From: DATJGR01 sp963735085
Lineage (GTDB): Bacteria; Pseudomonadota; Gammaproteobacteria; Pseudomonadales; Azotimanducaceae
Reading direction: 5' to 3'
Assembly: GCA_963735085.1 (NCBI GenBank)
Contig: CAVTJP010000005.1
Location: forward strand, 1,116,001-1,180,000
DNA length: 64,000 bases
Part shown: positions 41,516-50,555 of the stretch, in pieces
How positions within the stretch are numbered: the first letter of the stretch is position 1
How the letters are laid out: each line of letters starts with the position of its first letter
Program-made: the position numbers and the translations under genes
The notes under the pieces: generated by a model
What the model saw: the letters and a program-made list of their open reading frames with translations, nothing else
Databases searched by the model: none
Told to the model about the DNA's origin: nothing

Positions 41516-42826
41516 TCAACTAGTGAGCAGCCGAGTCAAATTGCGGTGGTCTTCCGAGACATCTGCGCTCGACTCCTTCAATTCCGCGATTTTCCGACAC
41601 GCGTGTAATACCGTCGTGTGATCTCGGCCGCCAAAGGCGTCACCAATTTCCGGCAGCGAGTGATTGGTATTCGCTTTCGCCAGAAACATTGCCATTTGAC
41701 GCGGCCGAGCTATCGTTCGACTACGTCGCTTCGACAGCAGGTCGGCAATTTTGATTTTGTAGTATTCGGCGACGATCTTCTGGATGTTTTCGATGCTCAC
41801 CTGCCGGTCCTGGATCGCCAGCAGATCTCTGAGTGACCGTTGCACCTGCTCGATGCAAATGCGGCGCCCCGTGAACCTCGAGTTTGCCATCACCCGCTTC
41901 AACGCACCCTCGAGTTCGCGCACGTTGGAACGGACCCTCTCTGCGATGAAGAATGCCACGTCTGCGGGAAGGTCAACTCCCTCGATCGCTGCCTTGTTCA
42001 TCAGAATGGCCACACGCGTCTCCAGTTCAGGCGGCTCCACCTCAACAGTCAGCCCCCATACGAACCGAGACTTCAGCCGCTCTTCAAGGCCACCGATCTC
42101 ACTCGGGTAACGATCACAGGTCAATACCATTTGATGATCGCGCTCGAGTAGCGCGTTGAATACGTGGAAAAACTCCTCCTGGGAGCGCAGCTTGTTGGCA
42201 AAGAACTGGATATCGTCGATCAGCAACGCATCGACAGAGCGATAGTGATGCATGAAATCCTGCATCGTGCCCATCTGCAGCGCTTTGACCATATCTTGAA
42301 CGAACCGTTGCGAATGCAGGTATACCACCTTCGCGTCCGGATCCTTCTTCAGGATCTGATTCCCCACTGCATGCATCAGGTGAGTTTTGCCAAGACCAAC
42401 CCCACCATATAGCAACAGAGGGTTGTAGGATCGACCAGCGTTCTCTGCAACCTGTTGTGCGGCCGCCTTAGCGATCTCGTTAGATTTCCCCTCTACGAAC
42501 GTGTCGAACGTGAATGCTCTATTTAAATCTACAGCGCCGCGCCGCTGAGCTTCGGCTCGCATCGGAGCTGGGTCCATTGCAACGGTCCCCACATCCAGAG
42601 CGACACCAAGTGGACTTGCCGGATCGCCCAACTGATTCATCAATTCGTTTATACGTCCCCAAAACAGCGATTCGACCTGATCTCGCACGTATCGGTTCGG
42701 GGCGAACAACACTACCTGTTCCTCACGCTGACGCGCTTGCAGCGGACGGATCCAAGTATTGAACTGATCGGAAGGTACTTCCTCTTCGAGTCGCGACAGG
42801 CACTGCTGCCAAACCGAATTAGCCAC
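41516..42826 (-). CDS. dnaA: Chromosomal replication initiator DnaA
   Basis: A 436-residue initiator. Domain I opens with VWQQCLSRLEEEVPSDQFNTWI. Domain II is short. Domain III carries Walker A GGVGLGKTHL (141-150), Walker B LLIDDIQFF and the arginine-finger region. Domain IV has the DnaA-box-binding helix-turn-helix with GGRDHTTVLHACRKI. It binds the boxes in the adjacent gap and melts the origin. It is transcribed away from the origin. Confidence 0.98.
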   Translation of the reverse strand: MANSVWQQCLSRLEEEVPSDQFNTWIRPLQARQREEQVVLFAPNRYVRDQVESLFWGRINELMNQLGDPASPLGVALDVGTVAMDPAPMRAEAQRRGAVDLNRAFTFDTFVEGKSNEIAKAAAQQVAENAGRSYNPLLLYGGVGLGKTHLMHAVGNQILKKDPDAKVVYLHSQRFVQDMVKALQMGTMQDFMHHYRSVDALLIDDIQFFANKLRSQEEFFHVFNALLERDHQMVLTCDRYPSEIGGLEERLKSRFVWGLTVEVEPPELETRVAILMNKAAIEGVDLPADVAFFIAERVRSNVRELEGALKRVMANSRFTGRRICIEQVQRSLRDLLAIQDRQVSIENIQKIVAEYYKIKIADLLSKRRSRTIARPRQMAMFLAKANTNHSLPEIGDAFGGRDHTTVLHACRKIAELKESSADVSEDHRNLTRLLTS

Positions 42827-43046
42827 CGAACTGAGCCCCCCGCGAAGTGTTTATATTTAGGCTGCGTTTTTCGGCATATTCTACTGACTCGTGCAAGACC
42901 CAGCTATGAAGAGTTTTATGCAGGCGCGCCCCGCAACGTTCAGCCGCATTTCGAATCAAGCGGTTAGCTGCCACGGGCGAGCTAATAAATCGCACACGTG
43001 CCGAGGGGGCACTGTGTGGAACATGTGTATGACTACTTGCATAGCT

Positions 43047-43055
43047 TGTGGATAA
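43047..43055 (-). promoter_or_regulatory. DnaA box (consensus)
   Basis: TGTGGATAA is the exact complement of the high-affinity box TTATCCACA. It is the strongest of the boxes seen in the dnaA-rpmH gap. Confidence 0.8.
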
Positions 43056-43246
43056 CTTCTTCGGCGCAGGGTTGCGCAATCAACTCGTACGTTGTTCGAT
43101 GCTTATTCCGAAGCTATACACAGGCTCACCGGACAACCGAGGACAGTGCCCACGCCACATCGACTCGGTTCTCCACAGCGCTGAGTTGTCCAACAAGCAA
43201 CAACAATCCATCTTCCATTAACCAAACCGATGAACTCATTGGAAAA

Positions 43247-43275
43247 TTGACAGCTTCGTTCTCGCTACTTAGAAT
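43247..43275 (+). promoter_or_regulatory. Sigma-70 promoter of rpmH
   Basis: TTGACA (43247-43252), a 17-bp spacer and TAGAAT (43270-43275) form a near-consensus promoter. Transcription would start about 28 nt before the rpmH ATG. It likely drives rpmH-rnpA and perhaps yidD-yidC-mnmE. Confidence 0.78.
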
Positions 43276-43309
43276 TCCGCTCCCTTTTCCGGTCCGACGG
43301 TCTCCAACC

Positions 43310-43444
43310 ATGAAGCGCACATTCCAACCCAGCGTGATCAAACGCAAACGAACGCACGGGTTTCGCGCACGCATGGCCACACGAAACGGACGTAAAGTCA
43401 TCAACGCGCGTAGAGCAAAGGGCCGCAAGCGCCTGTCGGTATAG
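43310..43444 (+). CDS. rpmH: 50S ribosomal protein L34
   Basis: A 44-residue, strongly basic protein. MKRTFQPSVIKRKRTHGFRARM and the RRAKGRKRLSV end match L34 along the whole length. It is the first gene rightward from the origin, directly behind a near-consensus promoter. Confidence 0.98.
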   Translation: MKRTFQPSVIKRKRTHGFRARMATRNGRKVINARRAKGRKRLSV

Positions 43445-43484
43445 CGCAATCGAAGCGCCTGCGCGGTTTCCACGTGAGCACCGT

Positions 43485-43823
43485 TTGCTTTGCAAAGATC
43501 AATTCGATTTCGTTTTGTCCAACCGCATGGTTCACGTCCGTAGCGGATGCTTTCGTCTGTTCGCTGCAAACAATCACAGCGACGGAGCGCGTCTCGGGCT
43601 CATCATAGGTAAACGACGGCTGAAACGCGCGGTGGATCGCAATCGAGTGAAGCGTGTTGTTCGTGAAGCGTTTCGCCTCAATCGATCAATTTTGCCGGCT
43701 ATCGATATTGTCGTGCAGTTGGCCGAAAAACCATTAGCCACAACGCTGACGACGCAGGCGAGAACGATGTGGCCAAACCTCGTCACAGCCATTGGGAACG
43801 AGAATGATCGATGGACTATCTAA
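43485..43823 (+). CDS. rnpA: Ribonuclease P protein component
   Basis: 112 residues from the annotated TTG. The RNA-binding motif KRAVDRNRVKRVVREAFR is intact. RnpA is the protein cofactor of the tRNA 5'-processing ribozyme. The start is odd. The conserved FPREHRLL opening of the family is encoded in frame just upstream (about 43467-43490), but no ATG, GTG or TTG precedes it after the last in-frame stop, which lies inside rpmH. The protein therefore either starts at this TTG and loses FPREHR, or uses a rare codon such as the ATC at 43449. Overlaps yidD by 20 bp. Confidence 0.92.
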   Translation: MLCKDQFDFVLSNRMVHVRSGCFRLFAANNHSDGARLGLIIGKRRLKRAVDRNRVKRVVREAFRLNRSILPAIDIVVQLAEKPLATTLTTQARTMWPNLVTAIGNENDRWTI

Positions 43824-44094
43824 ACGGATCGCCATATCCGTCATCCAAGGCTATCGGTATTTTCTGAGCCCGTATTTCGGCCAGCATTGTCGATTCCACC
43901 CAACCTGTTCCGCCTATGCGATCGAAGCGATCCAGGTCCATGGTGCAGTCCGCGGCATCATTTTGGCCGCGCGGCGTTTGTGTCGGTGTCACCCGCTCAA
44001 TCAAGGCGGCTTCGATCCGGTGCCGCCTCCCTCAACGGCTTCTGCCCAAGCCGAGCAGAACGGTGAGACGACATCGAGTGGAGCATTGCGATGA
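43804..44094 (+). CDS. yidD: Membrane protein insertion efficiency factor YidD
   Basis: A 96-residue protein of the YidD family. An amphipathic N-terminus (SKRIAISVIQGYRYFLSPYFG) is followed by the conserved CRFHPTCSAYAIEAI and RLCRCHPLNQGGFDPVP. It aids YidC-dependent membrane insertion. ATG 43804 is chosen; a TTG lies four codons upstream. The stop overlaps the yidC ATG. Confidence 0.93.
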   Translation: MIDGLSKRIAISVIQGYRYFLSPYFGQHCRFHPTCSAYAIEAIQVHGAVRGIILAARRLCRCHPLNQGGFDPVPPPSTASAQAEQNGETTSSGALR

Positions 44095-45791
44095 TCACAT
44101 CGGAAATGCAGCGGATTTTCCTCCTGGTGGCGCTGGCGGCGACCGGTTATCTCCTTGTGCTTGCATGGAACGATGATTACATCAAAGGTCGGGTGCCGCC
44201 GGGCGGTTCGAATGTTCCTGTTACCGCAGCACCAGCACGTGAGGCACCAGACACATTCGCCGAGGCTGAGGCAACGTCGAAGGATAGCGGGGCCGCTTCT
44301 TCGCGCGAAGCTACAACGCAGGCAACCGCAGACACAGCACCAGCAGCCGTTGCGTCAAACCGTATCGTCGCGGTAACGACCGGAGCGATGGAGGTCTGGA
44401 TCGATCGACTTGGCGGTGACATCGTTCGTGTTCGTCTGCCACGCTACCCTGTCAGCATCGACAAACCTAATGATCCCTTTCTGTTGCTCGATAACCGAGC
44501 GGACCATGTCTATATCGCACAGAGCGGCTTAGGTGGGCGCGACGGTGTCGATGGGGGCGGACAACGTCCACTATACAAAGTTGCGCACACGAAGTTGGAT
44601 CTACCCGAAGGCGGCGAACTGCGGCTGACGACGGTTGCCAATTCGGTGGAGATTGACAAGGTTTTTACCTTTTCGCCAGACCAGTACATCGTCACAGTCC
44701 ACTATGAGATCACGAATCGTTCCGATCACCCTTTCGAAGCGCGGCTGTTTGCCCAACTCAAGCACGATAGCAAGGATCTAGGTGCCAAGAGCCACACGCT
44801 CGGACCGCGTCCCTACCTCGGTGCGGCGCTGACAACCAACGACGAGCGTTACTACAAGCTCAAATTCTCCGCGCTGGATGATGGCAAGTATTCGCAGGAC
44901 GTGAAGGGCGGCTGGATCGCGATTCTGCAGCACTACTTCATCAGTGCTTGGGTGGCCGATCCCGATACCGACAATCATTACTACGGTGACAAAAGGAAGG
45001 ATGGCGACTATGTGGTTGGCTACATCGGGCCGCCGAAAACTGTTGCACCGGGTGCGACGGGGCAATTCGTATCGCGATTCTATGCTGGTCCGAAAAACCA
45101 AACGCGCCTTGAAGCAATCGCGCCCAATCTAAACCTGACGGTTGATTACGGTTTCCTGTGGTGGCTGGCCATCCCCATATTCCACCTGCTCAAATGGCTG
45201 CATGGCGTGGTTGGCAACTGGGGTGTTTCGATCATCCTGCTGACGCTCATCATCAAACTCGTGCTGTTTCCGCTGTCGGCCGCGAGCTATCGATCGATGG
45301 CCAACATGCGTCGAGTCGGACCGCAGATGAAGAAGATGCAGGAGCGCTATGCAGGGGATCGACAGAAGCTGTCGCAGGAAATGATGAGCCTCTACAAAAA
45401 GGAGAAGATCAATCCTTTGGGCGGCTGTTTGCCGATGGTGCTGCAAATGCCGGTTTTCATTTCCCTCTACTGGGTATTGTTCGAAAGCGTGGAACTCAGA
45501 CAGGCACCGTTCTTTCTCTGGATTCGTGATCTTTCCGTGATGGATCCGTATTTCGTATTGCCGATCCTGATGGGCGGATCGATGTTCCTCACGCAGACGC
45601 TCAATCCACCCGTGCCCGACCCAATGCAGGCGCGCATCATGAAGTTCATGCCCGTCATGTTTACTGCGATGTTCCTGTTTTTCCCCGCCGGCCTGGTGCT
45701 TTACTGGCTCGTCAACAATCTCTTGTCGCTTGCGCAACAATGGTTCATCACACGCCAGATTGAAGGTGCCGCGAACGCTGCCAAGTCCTGA
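44091..45791 (+). CDS. yidC: Membrane protein insertase YidC
   Basis: A 566-residue Oxa1-family insertase. It has an N-terminal signal-anchor helix (IFLLVALAATGYLLVLAW), an Ala/Thr-rich linker, the large periplasmic domain (about 100-340) and five C-terminal helices starting LWWLAIPIFHLLKWLHGVVGNWG, with INPLGGCLPMVLQMPVFISLYW. It inserts membrane proteins alone or with Sec, including F0 subunit c of the ATP synthase encoded downstream. Confidence 0.97.
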   Translation: MITSEMQRIFLLVALAATGYLLVLAWNDDYIKGRVPPGGSNVPVTAAPAREAPDTFAEAEATSKDSGAASSREATTQATADTAPAAVASNRIVAVTTGAMEVWIDRLGGDIVRVRLPRYPVSIDKPNDPFLLLDNRADHVYIAQSGLGGRDGVDGGGQRPLYKVAHTKLDLPEGGELRLTTVANSVEIDKVFTFSPDQYIVTVHYEITNRSDHPFEARLFAQLKHDSKDLGAKSHTLGPRPYLGAALTTNDERYYKLKFSALDDGKYSQDVKGGWIAILQHYFISAWVADPDTDNHYYGDKRKDGDYVVGYIGPPKTVAPGATGQFVSRFYAGPKNQTRLEAIAPNLNLTVDYGFLWWLAIPIFHLLKWLHGVVGNWGVSIILLTLIIKLVLFPLSAASYRSMANMRRVGPQMKKMQERYAGDRQKLSQEMMSLYKKEKINPLGGCLPMVLQMPVFISLYWVLFESVELRQAPFFLWIRDLSVMDPYFVLPILMGGSMFLTQTLNPPVPDPMQARIMKFMPVMFTAMFLFFPAGLVLYWLVNNLLSLAQQWFITRQIEGAANAAKS

Positions 45792-47145
45792 GTCGAACGG
45801 CTTTACCGCACGCGATACGATCGCGGCCATCGCGACACCGCCTGGTCGAGGGGGTGTTGGGGTCGTGCGGATCTCCGGGCCGCGCGCGCTGGAAATCCTG
45901 TTCGAGATATCCAGGCGCCGAATCGTGGACCGAGTTGCGACAGTCACGCAATTCTTCGACGCCACGCAGCGGCCGATCGATACTGGTTTGGCCGTGGCAT
46001 TTTCTGCGCCGCGTTCGTACACCGGCGAAAACGTTGCTGAATTGCAGGCCCACGGTAGTCCGGTCGTCATGGACATGCTGCTCAATGCGGCCATTGCGCA
46101 CGGAGCGCGCCTGGCGCGGCCCGGTGAATTCACCGAGCGTGCATTTCTGAATAAAAAAATCGACCTTGCCCAGGCCGAGGCGGTTGCTGACCTGATCGCA
46201 AGCCGTTCGGAAGCCGCAGCGCGCAGCGCGCAGCGGTCTTTGTCAGGTGGATTTTCGAAACCCGTGCTCGAACTAGCAGGCGCCATGTTGGAGTTGCGCA
46301 TGTTTGTCGAGGGCGCCATCGATTTCCCGGAAGACGACGTGGATTTTCTCGCCGAAGGACGTGTTGACGAACGTCTCGAACGATTGATCGGGTCACTTAC
46401 TGCGTTGCTCGATACGGCGGCCCAGGGTGTAATTTTGAACGAGGGCATCAATTTGGTATTGGCCGGACGGCCAAATGCCGGAAAATCCAGCTTGCTGAAC
46501 CGACTATTGGGCTTCGAACGAGCCATTGTGACCGCGACACCTGGAACTACCCGAGATACGCTGGCGGAAGCGATCGATATTGGTGGCGTGCCGATCCGCG
46601 TCATAGATACGGCCGGACTACGTTGCTCCGGTGATGAAATCGAGAGAGAGAGCATGCGCCGCGCGCGCTCGCAGATTGACCAGGCTGATCGGATATTGCT
46701 GGTCCGGGACGCAACTTCGACCGAAGCGGTTGATGATTTGATTGCAGAACAATCCATACCGATCGATCGTTTGACTATTGTGACAAATAAGATTGACCTC
46801 CTCGCTGCGGAAGCGGGTGAGGCCGTCGTTGGTGAGCTGCCGGATGTTCGTGTTTCCGCATTGACTGGGGTCGGCATCGACGCGCTGAAGCGCCACGTAT
46901 TGTGGTCTGTCGGACACCGCGAACAGGCAGGTGTATTTTCGGCGCGCCGGCGCCATCTCGACGCGTTGACGAGAGCGCGGCAGTCACTCGAGCATGGTGC
47001 TACTGCGCTGCGTGATTCTGGCGCGGGCGAGTTGCTTGCGGATGACCTTCGTCGTGCGCACGACCAACTTGGTGAAATCACTGGTGCCGTCACGAGCGAC
47101 GCATTGCTGGGTGAAATATTCAGCCGGTTCTGCATCGGCAAGTGA
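45766..47145 (+). CDS. mnmE: tRNA modification GTPase MnmE
   Basis: About 459 residues. The N-terminal formyl-THF-binding domain begins DTIAAIATPPGRGGVGVVRISG. The G domain carries G1 GRPNAGKS (234-241), TPGTTRD, DTAGLR and NKID. The C-terminus ends FCIGK with the conserved Cys. With MnmG it makes the cmnm5 modification of U34 in tRNA. The GTG at 45766 overlaps yidC by 26 bp; a TTG at 45730 would give an atypical extension. Confidence 0.96.
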   Translation: MPRTLPSPESNGFTARDTIAAIATPPGRGGVGVVRISGPRALEILFEISRRRIVDRVATVTQFFDATQRPIDTGLAVAFSAPRSYTGENVAELQAHGSPVVMDMLLNAAIAHGARLARPGEFTERAFLNKKIDLAQAEAVADLIASRSEAAARSAQRSLSGGFSKPVLELAGAMLELRMFVEGAIDFPEDDVDFLAEGRVDERLERLIGSLTALLDTAAQGVILNEGINLVLAGRPNAGKSSLLNRLLGFERAIVTATPGTTRDTLAEAIDIGGVPIRVIDTAGLRCSGDEIERESMRRARSQIDQADRILLVRDATSTEAVDDLIAEQSIPIDRLTIVTNKIDLLAAEAGEAVVGELPDVRVSALTGVGIDALKRHVLWSVGHREQAGVFSARRRHLDALTRARQSLEHGATALRDSGAGELLADDLRRAHDQLGEITGAVTSDALLGEIFSRFCIGK

Positions 47146-47165
47146 CGGACGAAGGGAGAACAAAG

Positions 47166-47945
47166 ATGAGTGATTGGATGGACCGTGTCGCAATCGTCAC
47201 CGGCGCTGCGTCTGGCATCGGTTTGGCAGCGGCGCGGCGGATTCTCGAGCAGGGAGGGTCCGTGGTGCTGGTCGATCAGCGCGAACCCGATCCAAGCGCC
47301 ATCGCAAGCAGCGACTCGGCTGCCGAACGCATACGAACGGTGGTGGGAGATGTCACGTTGCCTTCGACCTACACAGCAGCGATAGCTGCGGCCGAACAAC
47401 TCGGTGGACTGAACGCGATGCTGCTCAATGCCGGAATGGTTGCTTCGGGCACCATCGAGGCGCTGAACATGGACATATTCGATCAGGTCATCGGTGTAAA
47501 TTTGCGCGCGGTTGTGTTGGGCGTGCGGGCCGGTTTGCCGCTATTGCGCAAGGCAAGTGGACCTTCAATCGCCGTGACAGCGTCGGTTTCGGGTCTCGGT
47601 GGAGATCCCGGTATGTGGGCGTACAACACCGCAAAAGGTGGTGTGGTGAACTTCGTTCGCGCCGCAGCATTGGAATTGGGCGGAATGGGAATTCGGGTCA
47701 ACGCGGTCTGCCCAGGCCCCACCCATACAGGAATGACGCTAGGGATCCTGCAGTCGCCGGTCCACGAAGAGTTGCGTCGCCACATTCCACTCGGTCGTTG
47801 GGGCGAGCCCGAAGAAATTGCCGCGGTCCTCACCTTTCTGACGTCACCAGCCGCGTCGTTCGTGAACGGCGCAATCGTGCCGGTAGATGGTGGCGTGTTC
47901 GCTGGCACGGCACAGTTCACCCCCTGGAGTTCGACGAGAGAGTGA
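47166..47945 (+). CDS. Short-chain dehydrogenase/reductase (SDR)
   Basis: A 259-residue classical SDR. The cofactor motif TGAASGIG is at 12-19, NAG at 88-90, and the catalytic Ser140, Tyr153 and Lys157 (WAYNTAKGG) are present, with PGPTHTGM after. Asp37 after the second strand (VVLVDQRE) suggests NAD(H) preference. The substrate is unknown. An AGGGAG site lies seven bases before the ATG. It sits between mnmE and mnmG, where an SDR is not usual. Confidence 0.88.
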   Translation: MSDWMDRVAIVTGAASGIGLAAARRILEQGGSVVLVDQREPDPSAIASSDSAAERIRTVVGDVTLPSTYTAAIAAAEQLGGLNAMLLNAGMVASGTIEALNMDIFDQVIGVNLRAVVLGVRAGLPLLRKASGPSIAVTASVSGLGGDPGMWAYNTAKGGVVNFVRAAALELGGMGIRVNAVCPGPTHTGMTLGILQSPVHEELRRHIPLGRWGEPEEIAAVLTFLTSPAASFVNGAIVPVDGGVFAGTAQFTPWSSTRE

Positions 47946-48030
47946 CCGCAGCGCGTTCGGGTGCGGACGGGGCAAACAGTCGAGGCCTATACTTGCGTTG
48001 TTTTGTCGCGGTCAGAATGCAGTGCACCAC

Positions 48031-49911
48031 ATGAATTTTCCGGGGCGGTTTGATGTCATCGTTGTCGGCGGTGGGCACGCGGGCACCGAAGCCGCTCTTG
48101 CCGCGGCGCGTATGGGAGCACATACGCTGTTGATTACGCAGAGCATCGAGACGATCGGTCAGATGTCATGTAATCCGGCGATCGGTGGCATCGGCAAAAG
48201 CCACCTCGTGCGCGAAATCGATGCGCTCGACGGCGCAATGGCGCGCGCGACCGACCGAGCAGGCATTCAGTTTCGAGTGCTGAACGGTTCCAAAGGTCCT
48301 GCGGTGCGGGCGACGCGCGCGCAAGCGGATCGCGTGTTGTACAGGCAAGCGATACGCGAGATCGTCGAGGCCACCGACAACCTCAACCTGTTTCAGCAGT
48401 CGGTTGCCGATCTCGTAGTCGAAGGAAGTCGTGTGTGCGGTGTTGTCACCCAGTCGAATCTCACGCTCTTCGCAAACGCCGTCGTGTTGACCACGGGCAC
48501 GTTTCTTGGCGGTCGGATTCACGTCGGACTGGAGAACCATCCGGGTGGTCGAGCGGGTGATGCGCCATCGAACGCGCTTGCGGAGCGGTTGCGGGCGCTC
48601 CCGTTTCGCGTAAGCCGATTGAAGACCGGAACGCCGCCGCGCATCGATGGGCGCAGCGTCGACTTCTCGGTCATGCAGATACAACCCGGCGACGAACCGG
48701 TACCCGTGATGTCTCTGCTCGGAAATGCGGCCGAACATCCTCGTCAGATTCCCTGCCACATCACCCACACCAACGCGGCGACACACGAGATCATCCGCAA
48801 CGGATTGGCTCGATCGCCACTTTTTACCGGCGTCATCGAAGGTGTCGGTCCGCGCTACTGTCCGTCGATCGAAGACAAGGTGGTGCGGTTTGCGCAGAAG
48901 ACGAGCCATCAGATCTTCGTTGAGCCGGAGGGGCTCACGACCCGCGAACTGTACCCGAATGGCATTTCGACAAGCCTGCCGTTCGATGTGCAGACCCATC
49001 TCGTGCGCAGTATCAAGGGCTTCGAACAAGCCCACATTACTCGTCCCGGATATGCGATCGAATATGACTTCTTCGATCCGCGCGACTTGAAATATTCGTT
49101 GGAAACCAAAGCCATCGAGGGTCTATTTTTTGCCGGACAAATCAACGGCACGACCGGCTACGAGGAAGCTGCCGCGCAAGGGCTGCTCGCCGGCGCGAAT
49201 GCCGCGATGAAGGTTGCCGGAAGGCCAGCGTGGTGTCCGCGCCGGGACGAAGGCTATCTTGGCGTATTGGTGGATGATCTCATCAACAACGGAACTAACG
49301 AGCCGTACCGCATGTTCACCAGTCGAGCCGAATTTCGCCTGATACTGCGTGAGGACAACGCTGATCTTCGGTTGACAGCGAAGGGCCGCGAACTCGGACT
49401 GGTTGGCGATGAACGGTGGCGCGCGTTTAGGTCCAAATGCGACCGCATCGAAGCGTTGCGAGAATCCCTGGCTCGACACAAAGTGATGCCTGGTGACACC
49501 ATCGCGATTGAGATACAGCAGCGTACCGGCGAACCGATCAACAAGTCGACGGATCTTCTGACGCTGTTGCGACGGCCGAAGATTACGATTGAATCGCTGT
49601 CTGGATTGCTACCCGCACTTGGCACTGACGACGGCGGTGCGGCGGTGAGTCAGATTGAAACCGAAATGAAGTACCAGGGCTACATTGCGCGCGCTCAAGA
49701 CGATATCGATCGGCTGAAGCGCCATGCGGGTATTCAGCTGCCGCCGGATTTCGACTATGCGTCCATCTCAGGGTTATCTGTCGAGTTGAAGCAGAAATTG
49801 GAAGCTGCTCGCCCAGACAGTCTTGAACGCGCGTCTCACATTCCGGGGATCACGCCCGCGGCACTATCGATCCTGCTGGTACACGTTCGGAAAGCGCGCG
49901 CGACAGCGTGA
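48031..49911 (+). CDS. mnmG: tRNA uridine-5-carboxymethylaminomethyl modification enzyme MnmG (GidA)
   Basis: A 626-residue FAD enzyme. The N-terminal dinucleotide motif VVGGGHAGTE is at 11-20. GQMSCNPAIGGIGKSHLVREIDALDG, RVLNGSKGPAVRATRAQ and LFFAGQINGTTGYEEAAAQG are family signatures. The C-terminal helical domain mediates MnmE and tRNA contact. ATG 48031 begins right at the conserved N-terminus. rsmG overlaps its stop (GTGA). Confidence 0.98.
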   Translation: MNFPGRFDVIVVGGGHAGTEAALAAARMGAHTLLITQSIETIGQMSCNPAIGGIGKSHLVREIDALDGAMARATDRAGIQFRVLNGSKGPAVRATRAQADRVLYRQAIREIVEATDNLNLFQQSVADLVVEGSRVCGVVTQSNLTLFANAVVLTTGTFLGGRIHVGLENHPGGRAGDAPSNALAERLRALPFRVSRLKTGTPPRIDGRSVDFSVMQIQPGDEPVPVMSLLGNAAEHPRQIPCHITHTNAATHEIIRNGLARSPLFTGVIEGVGPRYCPSIEDKVVRFAQKTSHQIFVEPEGLTTRELYPNGISTSLPFDVQTHLVRSIKGFEQAHITRPGYAIEYDFFDPRDLKYSLETKAIEGLFFAGQINGTTGYEEAAAQGLLAGANAAMKVAGRPAWCPRRDEGYLGVLVDDLINNGTNEPYRMFTSRAEFRLILREDNADLRLTAKGRELGLVGDERWRAFRSKCDRIEALRESLARHKVMPGDTIAIEIQQRTGEPINKSTDLLTLLRRPKITIESLSGLLPALGTDDGGAAVSQIETEMKYQGYIARAQDDIDRLKRHAGIQLPPDFDYASISGLSVELKQKLEAARPDSLERASHIPGITPAALSILLVHVRKARATA

Positions 49912-50555
49912 CAGCGGCCGAAGAGCTCGAATTGGGCGCCGTGGCGCTGGGTGTTGTGTTGAGCGAGACGAAGACCGCGCTGCTGCTGCAGTTCGCGGCC
50001 CTGTTGCGTCGGTGGAACCGCGCGTTCAATCTGGTTTCGAGGCGTGATGATGGGCGACTGATCGCGCGGCACCTACTCGACGCACTGTCGCTCGCGCCAA
50101 TGCTACGCGCTCCGGCCGTGCTGGACCTGGGCACTGGCGCGGGCTTACCCGGTGTGCCGCTTGCGATCGCGTGCCCTGAGGTTGCGTTCACCTTGGTAGA
50201 TCGCAGCGAACGACGCATCCGATTCGTTCGTCAAACGATCATCGAACTCGATTTGCGGAACGTTGCAGTGGTGGCGTCTGATTTTGCCGATTTCCGGCCC
50301 AGCACCTTGTTTGATACCGTAGTGTCCCGGGCGGTTGCCAAACCGGCGGCGCTGTGGGGTGTTGCCTCGACGTTGCTCGCCGCGGATGGTATTGCCCTCT
50401 TCCAAGTTGGCGTACCCGAGCGAGACACGATTGACCTTGGCGCGAGTGTGCGGCCGATACCCGTTCATGTTCCGGGCCTCCAACGGCTGCATCACGTTCT
50501 GCGAATAAGCCGGGGGGATACGAGCCACATAGCGCAACAGGACGTTGATCGATGA
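49908..50555 (+). CDS. rsmG: 16S rRNA (guanine-527-N7)-methyltransferase RsmG (GidB)
   Basis: A 215-residue SAM-dependent methyltransferase. WNRAFNLVSRRDDGRLIARHLLDALS is the conserved N-terminal RNA/substrate region, VLDLGTGAGLPGVPLAI is SAM motif I and VVSRAVAKPAALW follows. It methylates G527 of 16S rRNA. It starts on GTG overlapping the mnmG stop and is coupled to parA (ATGA). Confidence 0.96.
   Translation: MTAAEELELGAVALGVVLSETKTALLLQFAALLRRWNRAFNLVSRRDDGRLIARHLLDALSLAPMLRAPAVLDLGTGAGLPGVPLAIACPEVAFTLVDRSERRIRFVRQTIIELDLRNVAVVASDFADFRPSTLFDTVVSRAVAKPAALWGVASTLLAADGIALFQVGVPERDTIDLGASVRPIPVHVPGLQRLHHVLRISRGDTSHIAQQDVDR

Larger units (their letters stand above)
42827..43309. other. Probable chromosomal replication origin oriC (dnaA-rpmH intergenic region)
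   Basis: This 483-bp region between divergent dnaA and rpmH has no supported gene. It contains one consensus DnaA box (43047-43055) and three one-mismatch boxes: TGTGTATGA at 43024-43032, CTATACACA at 43114-43122 and TTCTCCACA at 43169-43177. An AT-rich stretch (TTTATATTTA near 42850) lies close to dnaA and could be the unwinding element or dnaA promoter. I find no GATC in the region, so Dam/SeqA-type control as in E. coli is unlikely. The dnaA-rpmH gap is a known site of oriC in pseudomonads. Confidence 0.8.

Noticed and set aside
43466..43481. A third CACGTG-centred parS candidate just before rnpA
   Set aside because: Only about 10 of 16 positions match the consensus, and most of the right arm is wrong.
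45129..47399. A 756-codon open frame on the minus strand
   Set aside because: It runs antisense across the ends of yidC, all of mnmE and part of the SDR, all clearly coding on the plus strand. Its product is Ser/Arg-rich with no recognisable domain.
48166..49035. A 289-codon minus-strand frame inside mnmG
   Set aside because: Shadow frame of a highly conserved gene, with no start context or domain.
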